IMG/VR virus record: IMGVR_UViG_3300027797_000129
Location: 1-24,965 of that record
Strand: one strand, 5' to 3'
DNA length: 24,965 nt
DNA from: a virus
This document shows, one piece after another, positions 7,343 through 18,900 of this stretch. Numbering within the stretch: the first letter of the stretch is position 1; each line of letters opens with the position of its first letter. A program made the position numbers and the translations under genes. Below the pieces are notes generated by a model that did not search any database, had not been told where the DNA came from, and saw nothing but the letters and a program-made list of their open reading frames with translations.

Positions 7343-9051
7343 GTGAATTTACATTTGATCTTGGCAGTCTCAAAAGTTCAATTGGTTCATTTGAGGCTGG
7401 ACTAAGTGCCAATACCCCTGATGACAAATTAACATATTCAGGCAATGACCCTATAGTATGGGATAGAGTCAACAACGAACGTCTTCGTAGAGGACTCAGT
7501 CCGTTGCCTGGCACTAGACCAGTAGACGATGGCAAAACTTATGGAAGGTTTCAAGGTACCCCACCAGCCAACACTGCACCAAACAGACCCTTGACCGAAG
7601 CTGAAAAAGCTCAAGCCGCTGCAATAGCAAAACAGTTTGGATTGCCAGATCCTGTGGCATCAGCAGAAACGTTCAAACTCACCTGTCCACCAGGCACCAC
7701 ACGTGAACAAGCATTTGAAATTTTCAAGAAACAGGCTGATGCTGGTGGGCTCACAGGGTTTTCTCCCGGCGATATTCTCAGCGCAGAAACACAGGCCAAA
7801 GATGGTCTTGAAGAGGCCAAAGCAGAACTGGCTCAGGCACAAAGCGGATTTCCAGGCACAGACAAAGGCGTATTGAATTCTTTCAAGAACATTGCAGACA
7901 CTGCCAAACAGTCAATTGCAGCTGGTACCACTGGCAAAAGCCTCAGTGATTCAGTAGGTGTGTTTGGAAGTGTGGCCAAAGACACCCTGGGCAAAGTCAG
8001 CAGTTTGTTGGGTACTCCCGTCACTAGTGGTATCAACGGTATCAACACAGCTGACTTTGCAAAAACAGCATCCGCAGTCATGCCCATGGTAGGACTTGGC
8101 GTCACAGATGTTCGAGCCACAGTGGCCTCAGTTGGCACAGCAACTGGACAAGATTTCAGTCAATTTACCAATGCAGTAGGAGTGGGAAAATATGGATTCA
8201 ATGCCACACAATTAGAAACAGCAGGTCTAGTCAAACCAGGCACTGCAAGCAAATTCCTCAGTCAAGGAGCCAATGATCTCACTGATGTGTTAAAAAGTCC
8301 CACGGTGTGGACTGGCAAAAGCGGAATCAACAGTCTTGATGGACTGTTGAGTAATCCAGCAGCACAAAATTTAACACAACAAGATTTAATGGGCAAAGGA
8401 CTGTCAGTGGCCAGCCAGTTTGGACTGCCGATCAAAGAATTAACTGCCAAGGATCAGGGCGGTCTAGCAGCAGTGTTCAGCAAAGATTCAGCAGAAGGAG
8501 TAGACTGGATTCGCGGACAACTACCAGCTGACAAGCAAGCTGACTTTGACAAACGTTTTGCTGATGCCAAATTTGCTATTGGCAGTGCTGATGAAAAATT
8601 CAATGATGCAATGTTACAAGAAGCGCCACCAGGAGAAGCCACAGATACAGTGAATCGAGAAACATTGACTGCGGCACTGGGAAGAGTGTTTGGAAATGAC
8701 AAAATCCCTGCTATAGATTACAACGGTCCTCCGCGGCCACCACCGACTCTGTTTGCTGAGAACAAGCGATTGAACTATTTGGCCAAGGAACAACAAGTCA
8801 AACTGGCTGACTTAGGTGGCAAAGAAGCCACTGCCAGCACTGCTGATGCGCTGATTGCACAATATGAATCTATTCGCAAATACTTAGACAAATTGGCCAA
8901 AGATTATGCATCCTTGCAAAAAGATGTAGCCGGAAAACCCTATACTGAATTCATTGCTCAAGTAAACGCCGGCGCGGCCTTGGTCCTGGCACTGATTGAC
9001 GACATAAGAACATTGTATCTACCCAACTTGCGCAGAACCAGGGGTGGATAA
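7339..9051 (+). CDS. Unrecognised virion-associated protein between spike and gp25
   Basis: 570 residues, Ala/Gly/Lys-rich, no signal peptide. About 30-60 holds SGNDPIVWDRVNNERLRRGL, a segment I recall from T4-like baseplate proteins. About 60-90 is a Pro-rich linker. About 115-170 is helical and charged. About 200-300 is Gly/Thr/Val-rich and ends in YGFNATQLETAGLVKPGT. About 310-415 includes SPTVWTGKSGINSLDGLLSN and NLTQQDLMGKGL, a pair resembling a repeated element found in other phage tail proteins alongside cell-wall enzymes. About 470-570 is a long helix-forming end (KLADLGGKEATASTADALIA then LDKLAKDYASLQKDV). No lysozyme Glu or peptidase His/Asp/Cys set is recognisable. It starts in the stop of the spike gene (ATGA overlap), so it is probably coupled to the spike and may be a hub component or chaperone. 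I assign no function. Confidence 0.75.
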   Translation: MSEFTFDLGSLKSSIGSFEAGLSANTPDDKLTYSGNDPIVWDRVNNERLRRGLSPLPGTRPVDDGKTYGRFQGTPPANTAPNRPLTEAEKAQAAAIAKQFGLPDPVASAETFKLTCPPGTTREQAFEIFKKQADAGGLTGFSPGDILSAETQAKDGLEEAKAELAQAQSGFPGTDKGVLNSFKNIADTAKQSIAAGTTGKSLSDSVGVFGSVAKDTLGKVSSLLGTPVTSGINGINTADFAKTASAVMPMVGLGVTDVRATVASVGTATGQDFSQFTNAVGVGKYGFNATQLETAGLVKPGTASKFLSQGANDLTDVLKSPTVWTGKSGINSLDGLLSNPAAQNLTQQDLMGKGLSVASQFGLPIKELTAKDQGGLAAVFSKDSAEGVDWIRGQLPADKQADFDKRFADAKFAIGSADEKFNDAMLQEAPPGEATDTVNRETLTAALGRVFGNDKIPAIDYNGPPRPPPTLFAENKRLNYLAKEQQVKLADLGGKEATASTADALIAQYESIRKYLDKLAKDYASLQKDVAGKPYTEFIAQVNAGAALVLALIDDIRTLYLPNLRRTRGG

Positions 9052-9066
9052 CCCATAAATATTGTT

Positions 9067-9441
9067 ATGACCACATTTATCGGCTTCAACACCATCAATC
9101 AAAACAAGAAATTCACTCTGACTGATTTTGCATTGATTCAACGGGACCTGTTGAATGCATTCAACATTCGTCAAGGTGAGTTGCCTGGCCGTCCTGGATA
9201 TGGCACAGTGATTTATGATTTTTTGTTTGAAAATCAACTGGAACAACTGCAACAGGAAATCAGAGCTGAAATACAACGTGTGTGTGGTGGCGATCCTAGA
9301 ATATTACTGAGTGACATACAGGTATTTCCTCAGGAAAATGGCGTAATGATACAAATTGCCATCACCATAGTCAACACTACCAATGCCGAAATACTCAGCA
9401 TATTCTTTGATCAACAACAACGCAATGCCAGTTACGTATAA
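9067..9441 (+). CDS. 25: Baseplate wedge subunit, gp25-like
   Basis: 124 residues, close to T4 gp25 (132). About 20-35 is the N-terminal helix (DFALIQRDLLNAFNIRQGEL). Next comes LPGRPGYGTVIYDFLFEN, the counterpart of the family's Gly/Pro-Phe/Gly then D-x-L-F segment. GGDPRILLSDIQVFPQENG at about 74-92 contains DPR, matching the conserved E/D-P-R motif of gp25 and its type VI secretion relative TssE. Two strands complete it. gp25 joins the gp6 wedge core to the sheath-initiation machinery. It sits directly before gp6, as expected for a wedge module. The 15-base gap before it holds CATAAATA but no clear ribosome site. Confidence 0.85.
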   Translation: MTTFIGFNTINQNKKFTLTDFALIQRDLLNAFNIRQGELPGRPGYGTVIYDFLFENQLEQLQQEIRAEIQRVCGGDPRILLSDIQVFPQENGVMIQIAITIVNTTNAEILSIFFDQQQRNASYV

Positions 9442-9460
9442 CTGCGCCGTTTTTATTATC

Positions 9461-9468
9461 AATAAATA
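9461..9468 (+). promoter_or_regulatory. Candidate T4-type late promoter element
   Basis: AATAAATA differs from the T4 late consensus TATAAATA at one base. It lies in the widest intergenic space in the window (9442-9488) and would start transcription near 9474, leaving a leader of about 15 bases before the gp6 ATG. A single eight-base AT-rich match can occur by chance and could also be unstructured leader. CATAAATA at 9054-9061 is less convincing because transcription would begin at or within the gp25 start codon. Confidence 0.3.
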
Positions 9469-9488
9469 AAGCACGGACGAGAAAAACA

Positions 9489-12400
9489 ATGGCCACAACC
9501 ACAAGACAAACAGCGATATTTGGTGTAGAAGATTGGAAACAGATCTATCAAACCTATCGCGAAGCCGATTTTCAAAGCTATGACTTTGAAACACTGCGCA
9601 AAAGTTTCATTGATTACCTGCGTTTGTACTATCCTGAAACATTCAATGACTACATTGAATCTTCAGAATTTATTGCCTTGTTGGACGTTATGGCATTTAT
9701 GGGCCAAGCACTGGCCTTTCGTACAGATTTAAACACTCGTGAAAACTACATTGACACAGCTGAACGACGCGATTCTGTTGTGCGTCTTGCTAACCTTGTG
9801 AGCTACACAGCCAAGCGCAACACAGCCGCTGAAGGTTTTCTCAAAGTATTCAATGTGTCTACCACTGAAAACGTGGTGGACTACAACGGCGTAAACCTGA
9901 GCAATGTCACAGTTAACTGGGCTGATCCCACCAACAACGACTGGCAAGAACAGTTTACCGCCATTGTCAACGCTTCATTGGTAGACAGTCAAAAAGTAGG
10001 GCGTCCGGGCAATCGTCAAACCATCTTAGGTGTGAGAACTGACGAATACGCAATCAATTTTGTACCTGGCTTCTTGCCCGTAATTCCTTATTCAGCCACA
10101 ATAGACAATGTAAACATGCCATTTGAAGCCATGACTTCAACCGCTGTGGGACGTGATTATGTGTACGAACCAGCGCCCACTCCCAACACAGTGTTCAACA
10201 TGCTGTTTAGAAATGATCAGCTGGGCTTTCAATCGGCCAACACAGGATATTTCTTTTTGTTCAAACAAGGTGTATTGCAGAATCAAGATTTCAACTTGGC
10301 CGAACGTGTGGCCAACCGCACTGTGGACATCAACATAGAAGGTGTCAATAATGAAGACCGTTGGTTGTTTCAGCTGGACAATGTTGGCAACATCAACAGA
10401 CAATGGCAATATGTGGACAATGTGTACACAGCAGCCGCACAACGAGACAATGCATTGCAACCAGTGTACTCAGTTACAAGCCGAGCCAATGATCAAATCA
10501 CCATGGTGTTTGGTGATGGTGTATTCTCAGAAATTCCTGTGGGCATCTTCCGTGCCTATGTTCGCGCTTCAAACGGGTTGCAATACATCATCAATCCTGA
10601 AGAAATGCAAAACATTGTGTTGCCCATCAGCTATACCGATCGCAATGGCAACTTGCAAACTATCACATTCACTTGTGGTATCACACGTCCCGTGTCAAAC
10701 AGTCAGGCACGTGAACCCATTGGGGAAATCAAACAACGTGCTCCTGCACGTTACTATACACAGAACCGCATGGTCAACGGCGAAGATTACAACCTGTTTC
10801 CATACACTGCTTATAACTCAATTATCAAATCTAAAGCCCTGAATCGTGCGTCAATTGGTACCAGTCGTTACCTTGACCTTGTGGACAACACTGGCAAATA
10901 TTCCAGCACAAACACATTCTCAAGTGATGGTGGCATATGGCGTCAAAATATTCTACCTACCATTTTGTTTTCCTGGACCAACCGCAACGACATTGCGGAT
11001 GTTATTACCAATCAAGTTCAACCAGCCCTGATTGGCCCCACAGTCAAACAGTTTTACTACGAAAACTTTCCAAGAATTACCGCCACTACTACTCCCACAA
11101 ATATAACGTGGTTGAGTGGATACACTTGGAATCAAAGTACCACCATGGCCAATGAAACCACTGGCTATTTTAGAAATACCACAACCAGTGCTACCTGGCC
11201 CAATGGCACACCAATTCCCATTGGTGTAAACACTACCACAATGTTTCAGTATGTGATACCAGGAGCATTGATTAAATTTGTGCCTCCCACCGGCTATTAC
11301 TTTGACCGCAACAACCGACTGGTACAAGGCACACCCATGCGAGCAGATGAACGCATGGAAATTTGGGCCAGTCCACAACTCATCATAGGAGATGGATACA
11401 ATGGCGGTCTTGGCAATTTAACTTCGGGTGCAGGACCAGTCACAATTAACAACTTTGTGCCCACTGGTGCCATTGTTGACACTATTATTCCGTTGTTTGT
11501 GACAGATCTGCCCAACTCAGTGGAACAAGCCGTAACTGATCAAATCTTGTTGAATCGTAATTTTGGTCTGGGCTACGACAACAATGGTGATATAACTGGA
11601 ACACCTTACACCTGGTATATCATAACCAGCACTAATCTTGACGCATATTCTCAAAGCAATACTGCTACCTGGAGTCAGCAATATGCTGGCAATACTTCCG
11701 GAGCAAATCTTGATGCGTCTTGGATGATACAATTTGTGGTGCAAAATCAAAACTACACTATCACATTCCGTGGATTGAGTTATAACTTTGGATCTGTGTT
11801 ACAAACACGTTTCTTCTTTTACGAAGACCAACTGGTATACGACAGTCGCACAGGCACAATCATCAAGGACTTTGTCAATGTGCTGGCAGTAAACACACAA
11901 CCCAACAGCACACAGCCACTGCCTGGCGATATCTATACCACCATAATTGGGCAACCTGTGGAAAGTGATGGTTATGTTGATGACTTCCAGGTGCTGATAA
12001 GTTATCGCGATTCAGACAATGACGGCGTGCCAGACAATCCTGACTTCTTCGACGAGATTGTGGGACCAGCTTCACCTTCAGGACCTTTTGTGTTCCTACA
12101 ACAAACAGTGGACTTTGACAATTTGCAACGTTACTTGTTGGCAGAACCGGGCGTTGTGAACTATGACTATGCCACACTGGATGACATTGAACTGGCCAAA
12201 ACTGAGTGGACCCCAGGACAAGTTTTTTATGCCTACACTGATCAGGCATTTTATCAACTCAGTATTTCAGTCACAGGTGTGAGAACCATTATCGCAGTGT
12301 CAGGATGGATTGCCAGAACTGGACGTCAAGCATTGTATTTCCAATATCGTCACAACTCACCACTCACAAATAGAATTGATCCAGGCACAACCAACATCAT

Positions 12401-12965
12401 TGACCTGTATGTTGTAACCCTGAGCTATTACACTGCTTATCAAAATTGGTTGCGAGACACCACTGGCACTGTGCTACAACCAAACTTGCCTACAATTGAT
12501 GAATTAACTACAGAATACCAAAACTTACAAGATTACAAAATGATCTCAGACAACATCATTGTGAACCCTGTGATATTCAAACCACTGTTTGGGCCCAAGG
12601 CAGCACAACAGTTACGAGCCACAATCAAAGTAATTCGTGCTCAAAATAGCACGGCCAGCACCAGTGAAATCAAAAGCTCAGTACTGGCCGAAATGAACGC
12701 ATACTTCAGCATTGACAAATGGAATTTTGGTGACACATTCTATTTCTCAGAGCTGGCAGCATACCTGCACAGACAACTGGGTACAATCATCAGTTCCGTT
12801 GTACTGGTGCCCTTGGATCAACAAAAGAGTTTTGGTGACCTGTATGAAATTCGCAGCCAGCCCAATGAAATTTTTGCCAATGGCGCTGTCATTGACAACA
12901 TTGATGTGATTGAAGCATTGACCAGTACCAATCTGCGGACTGCCCCAGGCAGCGGAGTAATTTAA
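9489..12965 (+). CDS. 6: Baseplate wedge subunit, gp6-like (enlarged)
   Basis: 1158 residues. About 25-120 carries the gp6 N-terminal block, including FIDYLRLYYPETFNDYIES and ENYIDTAERRDSVVRLANLV, which is strongly conserved in T4-like gp6. About 1020-1158 forms a baseplate-J-like end with GPKAAQQLRATIKVIRAQNS and a later FGDTFYFSELAAYLHRQLG. gp6 forms the inner wedge ring dimer. T4 gp6 is about 660 residues, so the middle (roughly 430-1000) is extended with Thr/Asn/Tyr-rich strands. A calcium-loop-like DSDNDGVPD occurs at 841-849. The ATG is preceded by GGACGAG about 9 bases upstream, an imperfect ribosome site. The stop TAA overlaps the next ATG by one base. Confidence 0.85.
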   Translation: MATTTRQTAIFGVEDWKQIYQTYREADFQSYDFETLRKSFIDYLRLYYPETFNDYIESSEFIALLDVMAFMGQALAFRTDLNTRENYIDTAERRDSVVRLANLVSYTAKRNTAAEGFLKVFNVSTTENVVDYNGVNLSNVTVNWADPTNNDWQEQFTAIVNASLVDSQKVGRPGNRQTILGVRTDEYAINFVPGFLPVIPYSATIDNVNMPFEAMTSTAVGRDYVYEPAPTPNTVFNMLFRNDQLGFQSANTGYFFLFKQGVLQNQDFNLAERVANRTVDINIEGVNNEDRWLFQLDNVGNINRQWQYVDNVYTAAAQRDNALQPVYSVTSRANDQITMVFGDGVFSEIPVGIFRAYVRASNGLQYIINPEEMQNIVLPISYTDRNGNLQTITFTCGITRPVSNSQAREPIGEIKQRAPARYYTQNRMVNGEDYNLFPYTAYNSIIKSKALNRASIGTSRYLDLVDNTGKYSSTNTFSSDGGIWRQNILPTILFSWTNRNDIADVITNQVQPALIGPTVKQFYYENFPRITATTTPTNITWLSGYTWNQSTTMANETTGYFRNTTTSATWPNGTPIPIGVNTTTMFQYVIPGALIKFVPPTGYYFDRNNRLVQGTPMRADERMEIWASPQLIIGDGYNGGLGNLTSGAGPVTINNFVPTGAIVDTIIPLFVTDLPNSVEQAVTDQILLNRNFGLGYDNNGDITGTPYTWYIITSTNLDAYSQSNTATWSQQYAGNTSGANLDASWMIQFVVQNQNYTITFRGLSYNFGSVLQTRFFFYEDQLVYDSRTGTIIKDFVNVLAVNTQPNSTQPLPGDIYTTIIGQPVESDGYVDDFQVLISYRDSDNDGVPDNPDFFDEIVGPASPSGPFVFLQQTVDFDNLQRYLLAEPGVVNYDYATLDDIELAKTEWTPGQVFYAYTDQAFYQLSISVTGVRTIIAVSGWIARTGRQALYFQYRHNSPLTNRIDPGTTNIIDLYVVTLSYYTAYQNWLRDTTGTVLQPNLPTIDELTTEYQNLQDYKMISDNIIVNPVIFKPLFGPKAAQQLRATIKVIRAQNSTASTSEIKSSVLAEMNAYFSIDKWNFGDTFYFSELAAYLHRQLGTIISSVVLVPLDQQKSFGDLYEIRSQPNEIFANGAVIDNIDVIEALTSTNLRTAPGSGVI
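12954..12957 (+). promoter_or_regulatory. Ribosome binding site of the giant virion protein
   Basis: GGAG lies 7 bases upstream of the ATG at 12965 and inside the last codons of gp6. It is the best-spaced Shine-Dalgarno-like site in the window and supports this start. Confidence 0.5.
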
Positions 12966-15900
12966 TGGCCCGCATAAGATCAGTCGATTTTCTTCCACAA
13001 ATTTTTCAAACTCCAGTCAACAAACAGTTCCTGGCTGCCACTCTGGACCAAATGGTACAAGAGCCCAAGTTTAAAAAGACTCAAGGCTTCATTGGCCGCA
13101 CAGTGGGTCCTGGAGTCAACCCCAATGACAAGTATGTGGTTGAACCAGACAAAAGCCGTCAGGACTATCAACTTGAGCCGGGGGTCATCAGTCTTGAGCC
13201 AGATACCGACAACATCAAAAATGTCATCACATATCCTGGTATAAATGATGCCATTGGGTTCCAAGGTGGTGATCAAACCAGACCCGATCAACTGTATAAC
13301 AGTGAGTATTATACCTGGGATCCGTTTGTAGATTATGATTCATTTGTAAACTTCAGTCAATACTTCTGGGTACCCACAGGACCACAAACTGTGGAAATAT
13401 TCACTGGAGGAATACCTGCCACTGACAATTTTGATGTCACAAGAGAAAATGGTGTTTACACATTCTCTGGTGTGCCAGGTAACAATCCCACACTTGATCT
13501 TGTGCGCGGTGGTAGCTATACTTTCCGGGTAGCACAAAACGCCAAAGAAACTGTGAATTATCGTGTGACCAACCGTGGCACCAGTTCATATCTAATAGAT
13601 CAACTGCCCAATCCAACATTGACCTTGGCACGTGGTAACACTTACGTGTTCAACCTCACGCTGAATGCACCATATCCTTTTTGGATCAAAACTGCCATAG
13701 TGCAAGGCACCGGCAGTGCGTACAATTCTGGAGTCACACGCAACGGCAGTGTCACTGGGTTGGTAACATTTACTGTGCCTCAAGATGCTCCTGACACACT
13801 GTATTATGTGGCCGAAAATCAAACCAATTTGCACGGCACATTCAACATTGTCAACGGTACCCCAGGCACTGGACCAGGATTTTGGATTCAAACCAATCCA
13901 GGTACTGCAGGAGTTTTGCCGTTCACACCCAACATCAGTAGCCGAGACGTTGTTGGTGTGGCCAACAATGGAGAAGATCTTGGCGTAATTACTTTCAATG
14001 TGCCACAAAAAACAGCACAACAATTTTACGATGATCTTGCAGATGTGGGCCCAGTTGATTTGTTGACAACATTGGATTTTGACCAAATCAATAATCAACC
14101 GTTGGATGAGTTTATTGCAACTTACAATGGCATTGATGGCATCACCTACCTTGACGCCCGCACCTTGGTGTTTACCAACCCCATAGTTGATGCCGAAAGC
14201 GGCGGATGGTTGCAAACAACGTTTTATGACCCATTGTTTCAATTGGGCTTTGCCCAACCCACAGGCAATCGTCGGCTCCCCATCAACATTGTTGACATAA
14301 CAACCGATTTATCTGGTATAACAACATTGGACTTTGCGTCTGAACTGTATCCACCATTGGTTGGCGATCTAGTGCGTATCACTGGGGTAACTCCCAGTTT
14401 GTACAACGGTGATTTTGTAGTTACTGCATCAAGCGGCACGTCGATCAGTGTAATCAACACTCAAGCAACTCCAGTCACCAATTGGCCACTGCCCGGCGGA
14501 ACCATCACTGTGTACGGAAATTACAATTCTGTGTCAGTGACATCTGTCACAGGCACTGGCACTGGGGCCTTGCTCAATGTAAATTTATTTGCAGGCAGCA
14601 ACACTTACAATACCAAAACTGAAATACAAGTGGTGTCTCCGGGCACAGGATACACAGTTGGAGATATTTTAAAAATTACCGGAAATCAATTGGGTGGGGC
14701 AACACCAGCCAACGATCTCACATTGGTTGTGGCATCAATCACAGACAATGGCTCAGTTGGTAGTTTTGACACCACAACATTTGATCAAGCTATAACCATT
14801 CCCTTCGAAGATCGTTACCAAGTTTGGCAAATTAACATTGTGGATCGCAACGGCACAGATTATATCAGTCTGGCAAAAATTAGCAATGTCAATACCAATG
14901 AAAAATTCACAGTCCGCTATGGTAGAACATACAGCAGTACCAGCTGGTACAAACTTGCCACAGGATATTTCAAACAAATTCCATTGCTGACAGCGGCACT
15001 GGACGAGTTGTATTATCAAGACGGCACAGATCCAGAAATATTTGGCCGCATTAGATTGTTAGAACAATCTGAATCCAACACAATTTTCATTGATCAAGTT
15101 TTAGGACAGTCTGATTATACATCTCCCAATGGCGTGGTGTTCACCAACGGATTAAAAGTCAAATTTATCGGCGACATTTATCCTGCCAGTTACGGGTCAG
15201 GCACATTGGCAGTCACTTGTACAGACACCGTGGGCGGGTCTAACTATATCACTTGCGAAACCACGGTGGGGTTGTATGAAGGCGAAGAAATTATATTCAG
15301 TGCCAGCACCTTTGGCATTGTTGCCGGCCAAACTTATTACATCAAATCAATTTCTGCCAATGGCGTGCAATTTTCAATATCCTCAGTAAGAGATGGAGCG
15401 GCTGTGGTATTGACCACAGGTGTTTACCAGGTGGCTGCCACAGCATTTAGTTTGAATGAATATTATGTTGCAGGGGTGGGCACTGCCATTGAGCTGTTGC
15501 CAGTTAAAAATTTCGTCACACCAGAAAGCTATGTAGAAGATGCCAACGACAGCACTATTGCAACTGAACCCAATCAACTGGATTACCTCACTATTGATCG
15601 AGCAAGTCAAGACTTGAATCCTTGGACTCGTAGCAATCGTTGGTTCCACATCGATGTACTTCAAGCCACTGCCAGTTACAACAACACCGTGGCTGACCTT
15701 GACAACAACTATAGAGCCAAACGTCCTATCATCAGTTTCAGACCTGGTGTCAGACTGTACAACATGGGCACTGAAGGCAAGCAACCAGTGGACATGATTG
15801 ATTTTGCTGAAACTGATGCACTCAGCAATATCGAAGGCAGTACTGGATACAGCACAGATGGCTACACACTGGTTGATGGCAGCAGAATTATTTTTGCAGC

Positions 15901-18900
15901 AGATCAAGATCCCAATGTACGCAACAACATTTACGTAGTGCAATTTATCACACCAGACACCGTGCCACCCCTGATTGCACAACCAATAATTCATTTGGTG
16001 TTGGCCAGCGATGGCGAAGTGCTGTTGGACCAATCCACAGTGTGTTTGTACGGCAACACCAATCCAGGCAAAACATTTTGGTATGATGGTGTTGAATGGA
16101 CATTGGCACAACAAAAGACTGCCATCCAACAAGCACCACTGTTCAACGTTTATGATTTGAACAGCATCAGCTTTGGCGACAGAGCCACATATCCATCTAG
16201 CACATTTGTGGGCAGCAAGTTGTTCAGTTATGCAGTGGGTGACACCACTATACTAGATCCTGTATTGCAATTCCCATTGCAATATTTAAATATCAACAAC
16301 GTTGGTGATATTGTGTTTGAAAACAACTTGTACAAAGATACATTTTTGTATGTTGAAGACAATGTTTCAATTACTACAGATATCAGTTCAGGTGCCGCAA
16401 GAGAGTACGCGGATAGAACAATTTATAAAAAATTAATTGGATGGCAAACAGCCGCGGCCACCAGCCAGCAGTATCAACAATTTAAATTTACTTACACTGG
16501 GCAGACATTAAAATTAGATGTTGCTGTGGGCACTGCCACAGTGATGCCACCTTTGAAAATTTATGTGGGTTCTAATTTTATAAAGCCAGAAAAATACACT
16601 TATACGCTGGGAACCAACAGTACAACTATTACGCTGGTAGACACATATCTACCAACTGATGTAATTGAAGTACTGGCACTGAGTGATCAAACCAGTGCCA
16701 CAGCATTTTATCAGGTACCAATTAATTTAGAAAACAATCCGTTGAACGGCAACAGCCCAAGTTTTACCTTGGGTACCATTCGCACACAGTATGAAAGCAT
16801 CTGTGAAAATTTATCAACTCTGGTTGGACCAATAACCGGTGCCAACAACACCAGAGACCTGGGCAATATAGTTCCTTATGGATTAACTATTTTACAACAA
16901 AGTTCTCCACTGACCTTGGCTGGATATTTCCTGCGCAGCGAGAAGTTCAATATATTTGCCAGCTTGCAGTACAACAGCAACGAATATTTGAAATTCAAAG
17001 GACAGATGTTGAATGCTGTCACACAGCAAACCATACAAGAATCAGATACCACCAGCGAAGTGCTTGACACTGTGATAGCGGACATCACCCTGGGCCGGGT
17101 GGAAGCACAGCCGTTCTATTGGAGTGACATGCTGCCGGCCGGCCAGGTGTATCAGGCTACCACATACACCGTGTCAAATACCACAACAGACACATTTGAT
17201 ACCATTCAAGTTTACAACTACACATCGGCTAACTATCTTGGAATGAATGTGTATTTGAACAATGTTATTCTCACAAGAGATCTTGATTATGTTGTGGCCA
17301 CAGATGGTCCACGCATTACAATTTTAACTGATCTTGTGCTGGGAGATGTGTTGTTGTTGCAAGAATATTCTGCAACGTACGGCACATTTGTACCAAACAC
17401 ACCAACCAAAATGGGCTTGTATCCGGCGTTTCGTCCTGAAATTGTGTCGCAAAAAACCACCAATGGCACACAGACAGTGATTGTTGGGCATGATGGCAGC
17501 ATCACAAAAACATTTGGTGACATACGTGATCAAGTGTTGTTGGAATTTGAAACAAGAATATTCAACAATTTAAAATTGGACGGAAATCCTGTCCCTATCG
17601 AATTAGCTGATGTCATACCTGGGCAATTTAGAACCACTGGTTACAGCATAGATGACATCAACAACATCCTGGCAACAGACTTTTTGAGTTACGTGGCCTG
17701 GAACAAACTGGATTACAAAACACAAAACTATCAGGTCAACAACGAATTTTCTTGGAACTACAGTGGCAGTCAAAGTCGACTTGACAATGATCTATTGCCC
17801 GGAGCCTGGCGAGGTATCTATCGCTACTACTATGACACACAACAACCACAACTGACTCCTTGGGAGATGTTGGGCTTGAGTATTAAACCACTTTGGTGGG
17901 ATACCTTGTATGGTGAGGGACCTTACACACAAGACAACTTGGTGTTGTGGGATGACATAGCGGCAGGGTACATTGCTGATCCCATTGATCCAAGATTTGT
18001 ACCACAGTATGCTCGTCCAGCATCGTACACATCAACTGATCCCACTGATCCAACATATTCTGGACCGCGCGAAGGTGCCTGGGCTATAAGTTCGTACGGA
18101 CAAGGGCCATATCCTCAGTTGCAACCAGTGGTGCCCACGGCTGACGAAGGTGCATTGCTGAGTCCGTTTGATGCTGTGGTAGGAACCTACAATGATCAAA
18201 CATTCCGTAAGAGTTGGAGCATCGGCGACGGCGGCCCAGTAGAAGCATCGTGGTGGAACAGCAGTGCGTATCCGTTTGCAGCCATGCGATTGTTGGCACT
18301 GACTCGCCCAGCTAAGTTCTTTGCGCTGTTTGCTGATCGTGACTTGTACAAGTACAACACTGATTTTGATCAATATCTCTACAACAATCGTTACAGATTA
18401 AATGCTCGAGACATTGAAGTCTACGGCAATGGAGTCAGCAAGGCCAGTTATATCAACTGGATAGTGGACTACAATCGTCAAAGCGGAGTAGACAGCACTG
18501 TGGAGCTCACTGCGGATCTTGATTTCCTTGATGTGAGATTGTGTTACAGAATGGCCAGTTTCAGTGACAAACAGTACATTAAAATTTACACAGAAAAATC
18601 CAGTCCTAACTCTGTAAATACCACGCTGTTGATTCCTGACGAAAGTTACGATCTTGTGCTGTATAAAAATCAGCCATTTGATCGTGCCAGTTATTCTGCT
18701 GTGGTAATACAAAAAGTTGTGGGCGGGTACGCTGTGTTTGGCTACAGCACCACACAACCATTCTTTAACGTAGAACAAAGCCAGTTTACAGGACAATTAC
18801 AAACCTACAACGTGGCTGGCATCACAGTTCAAGTTCCTACTTTTTACACTGGCACTGTTACACAAGTTCCTTATGGATATATCTTTGCAGACGAAACCGC

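Noticed and set aside
9054-9061. CATAAATA upstream of gp25 as a late promoter
   Set aside because: Transcription would start at or inside the gp25 start codon, leaving no leader, so it could not serve that gene.
9442-9480. Possible terminator after gp25 (a T-run at 9450-9454)
   Set aside because: No inverted repeat able to form a stem precedes the T-run.
13592-14257. Antisense open frame of 221 codons
   Set aside because: It is a shadow of the giant gene near its cupredoxin-like segment; composition is atypical and no ribosome site or promoter supports it.
15383-16132. Antisense open frame of 249 codons under the giant gene
   Set aside because: It lies wholly inside the giant frame, which has continuous recognisable protein motifs there, and its translation is rich in Cys, His and Trp with no domain.
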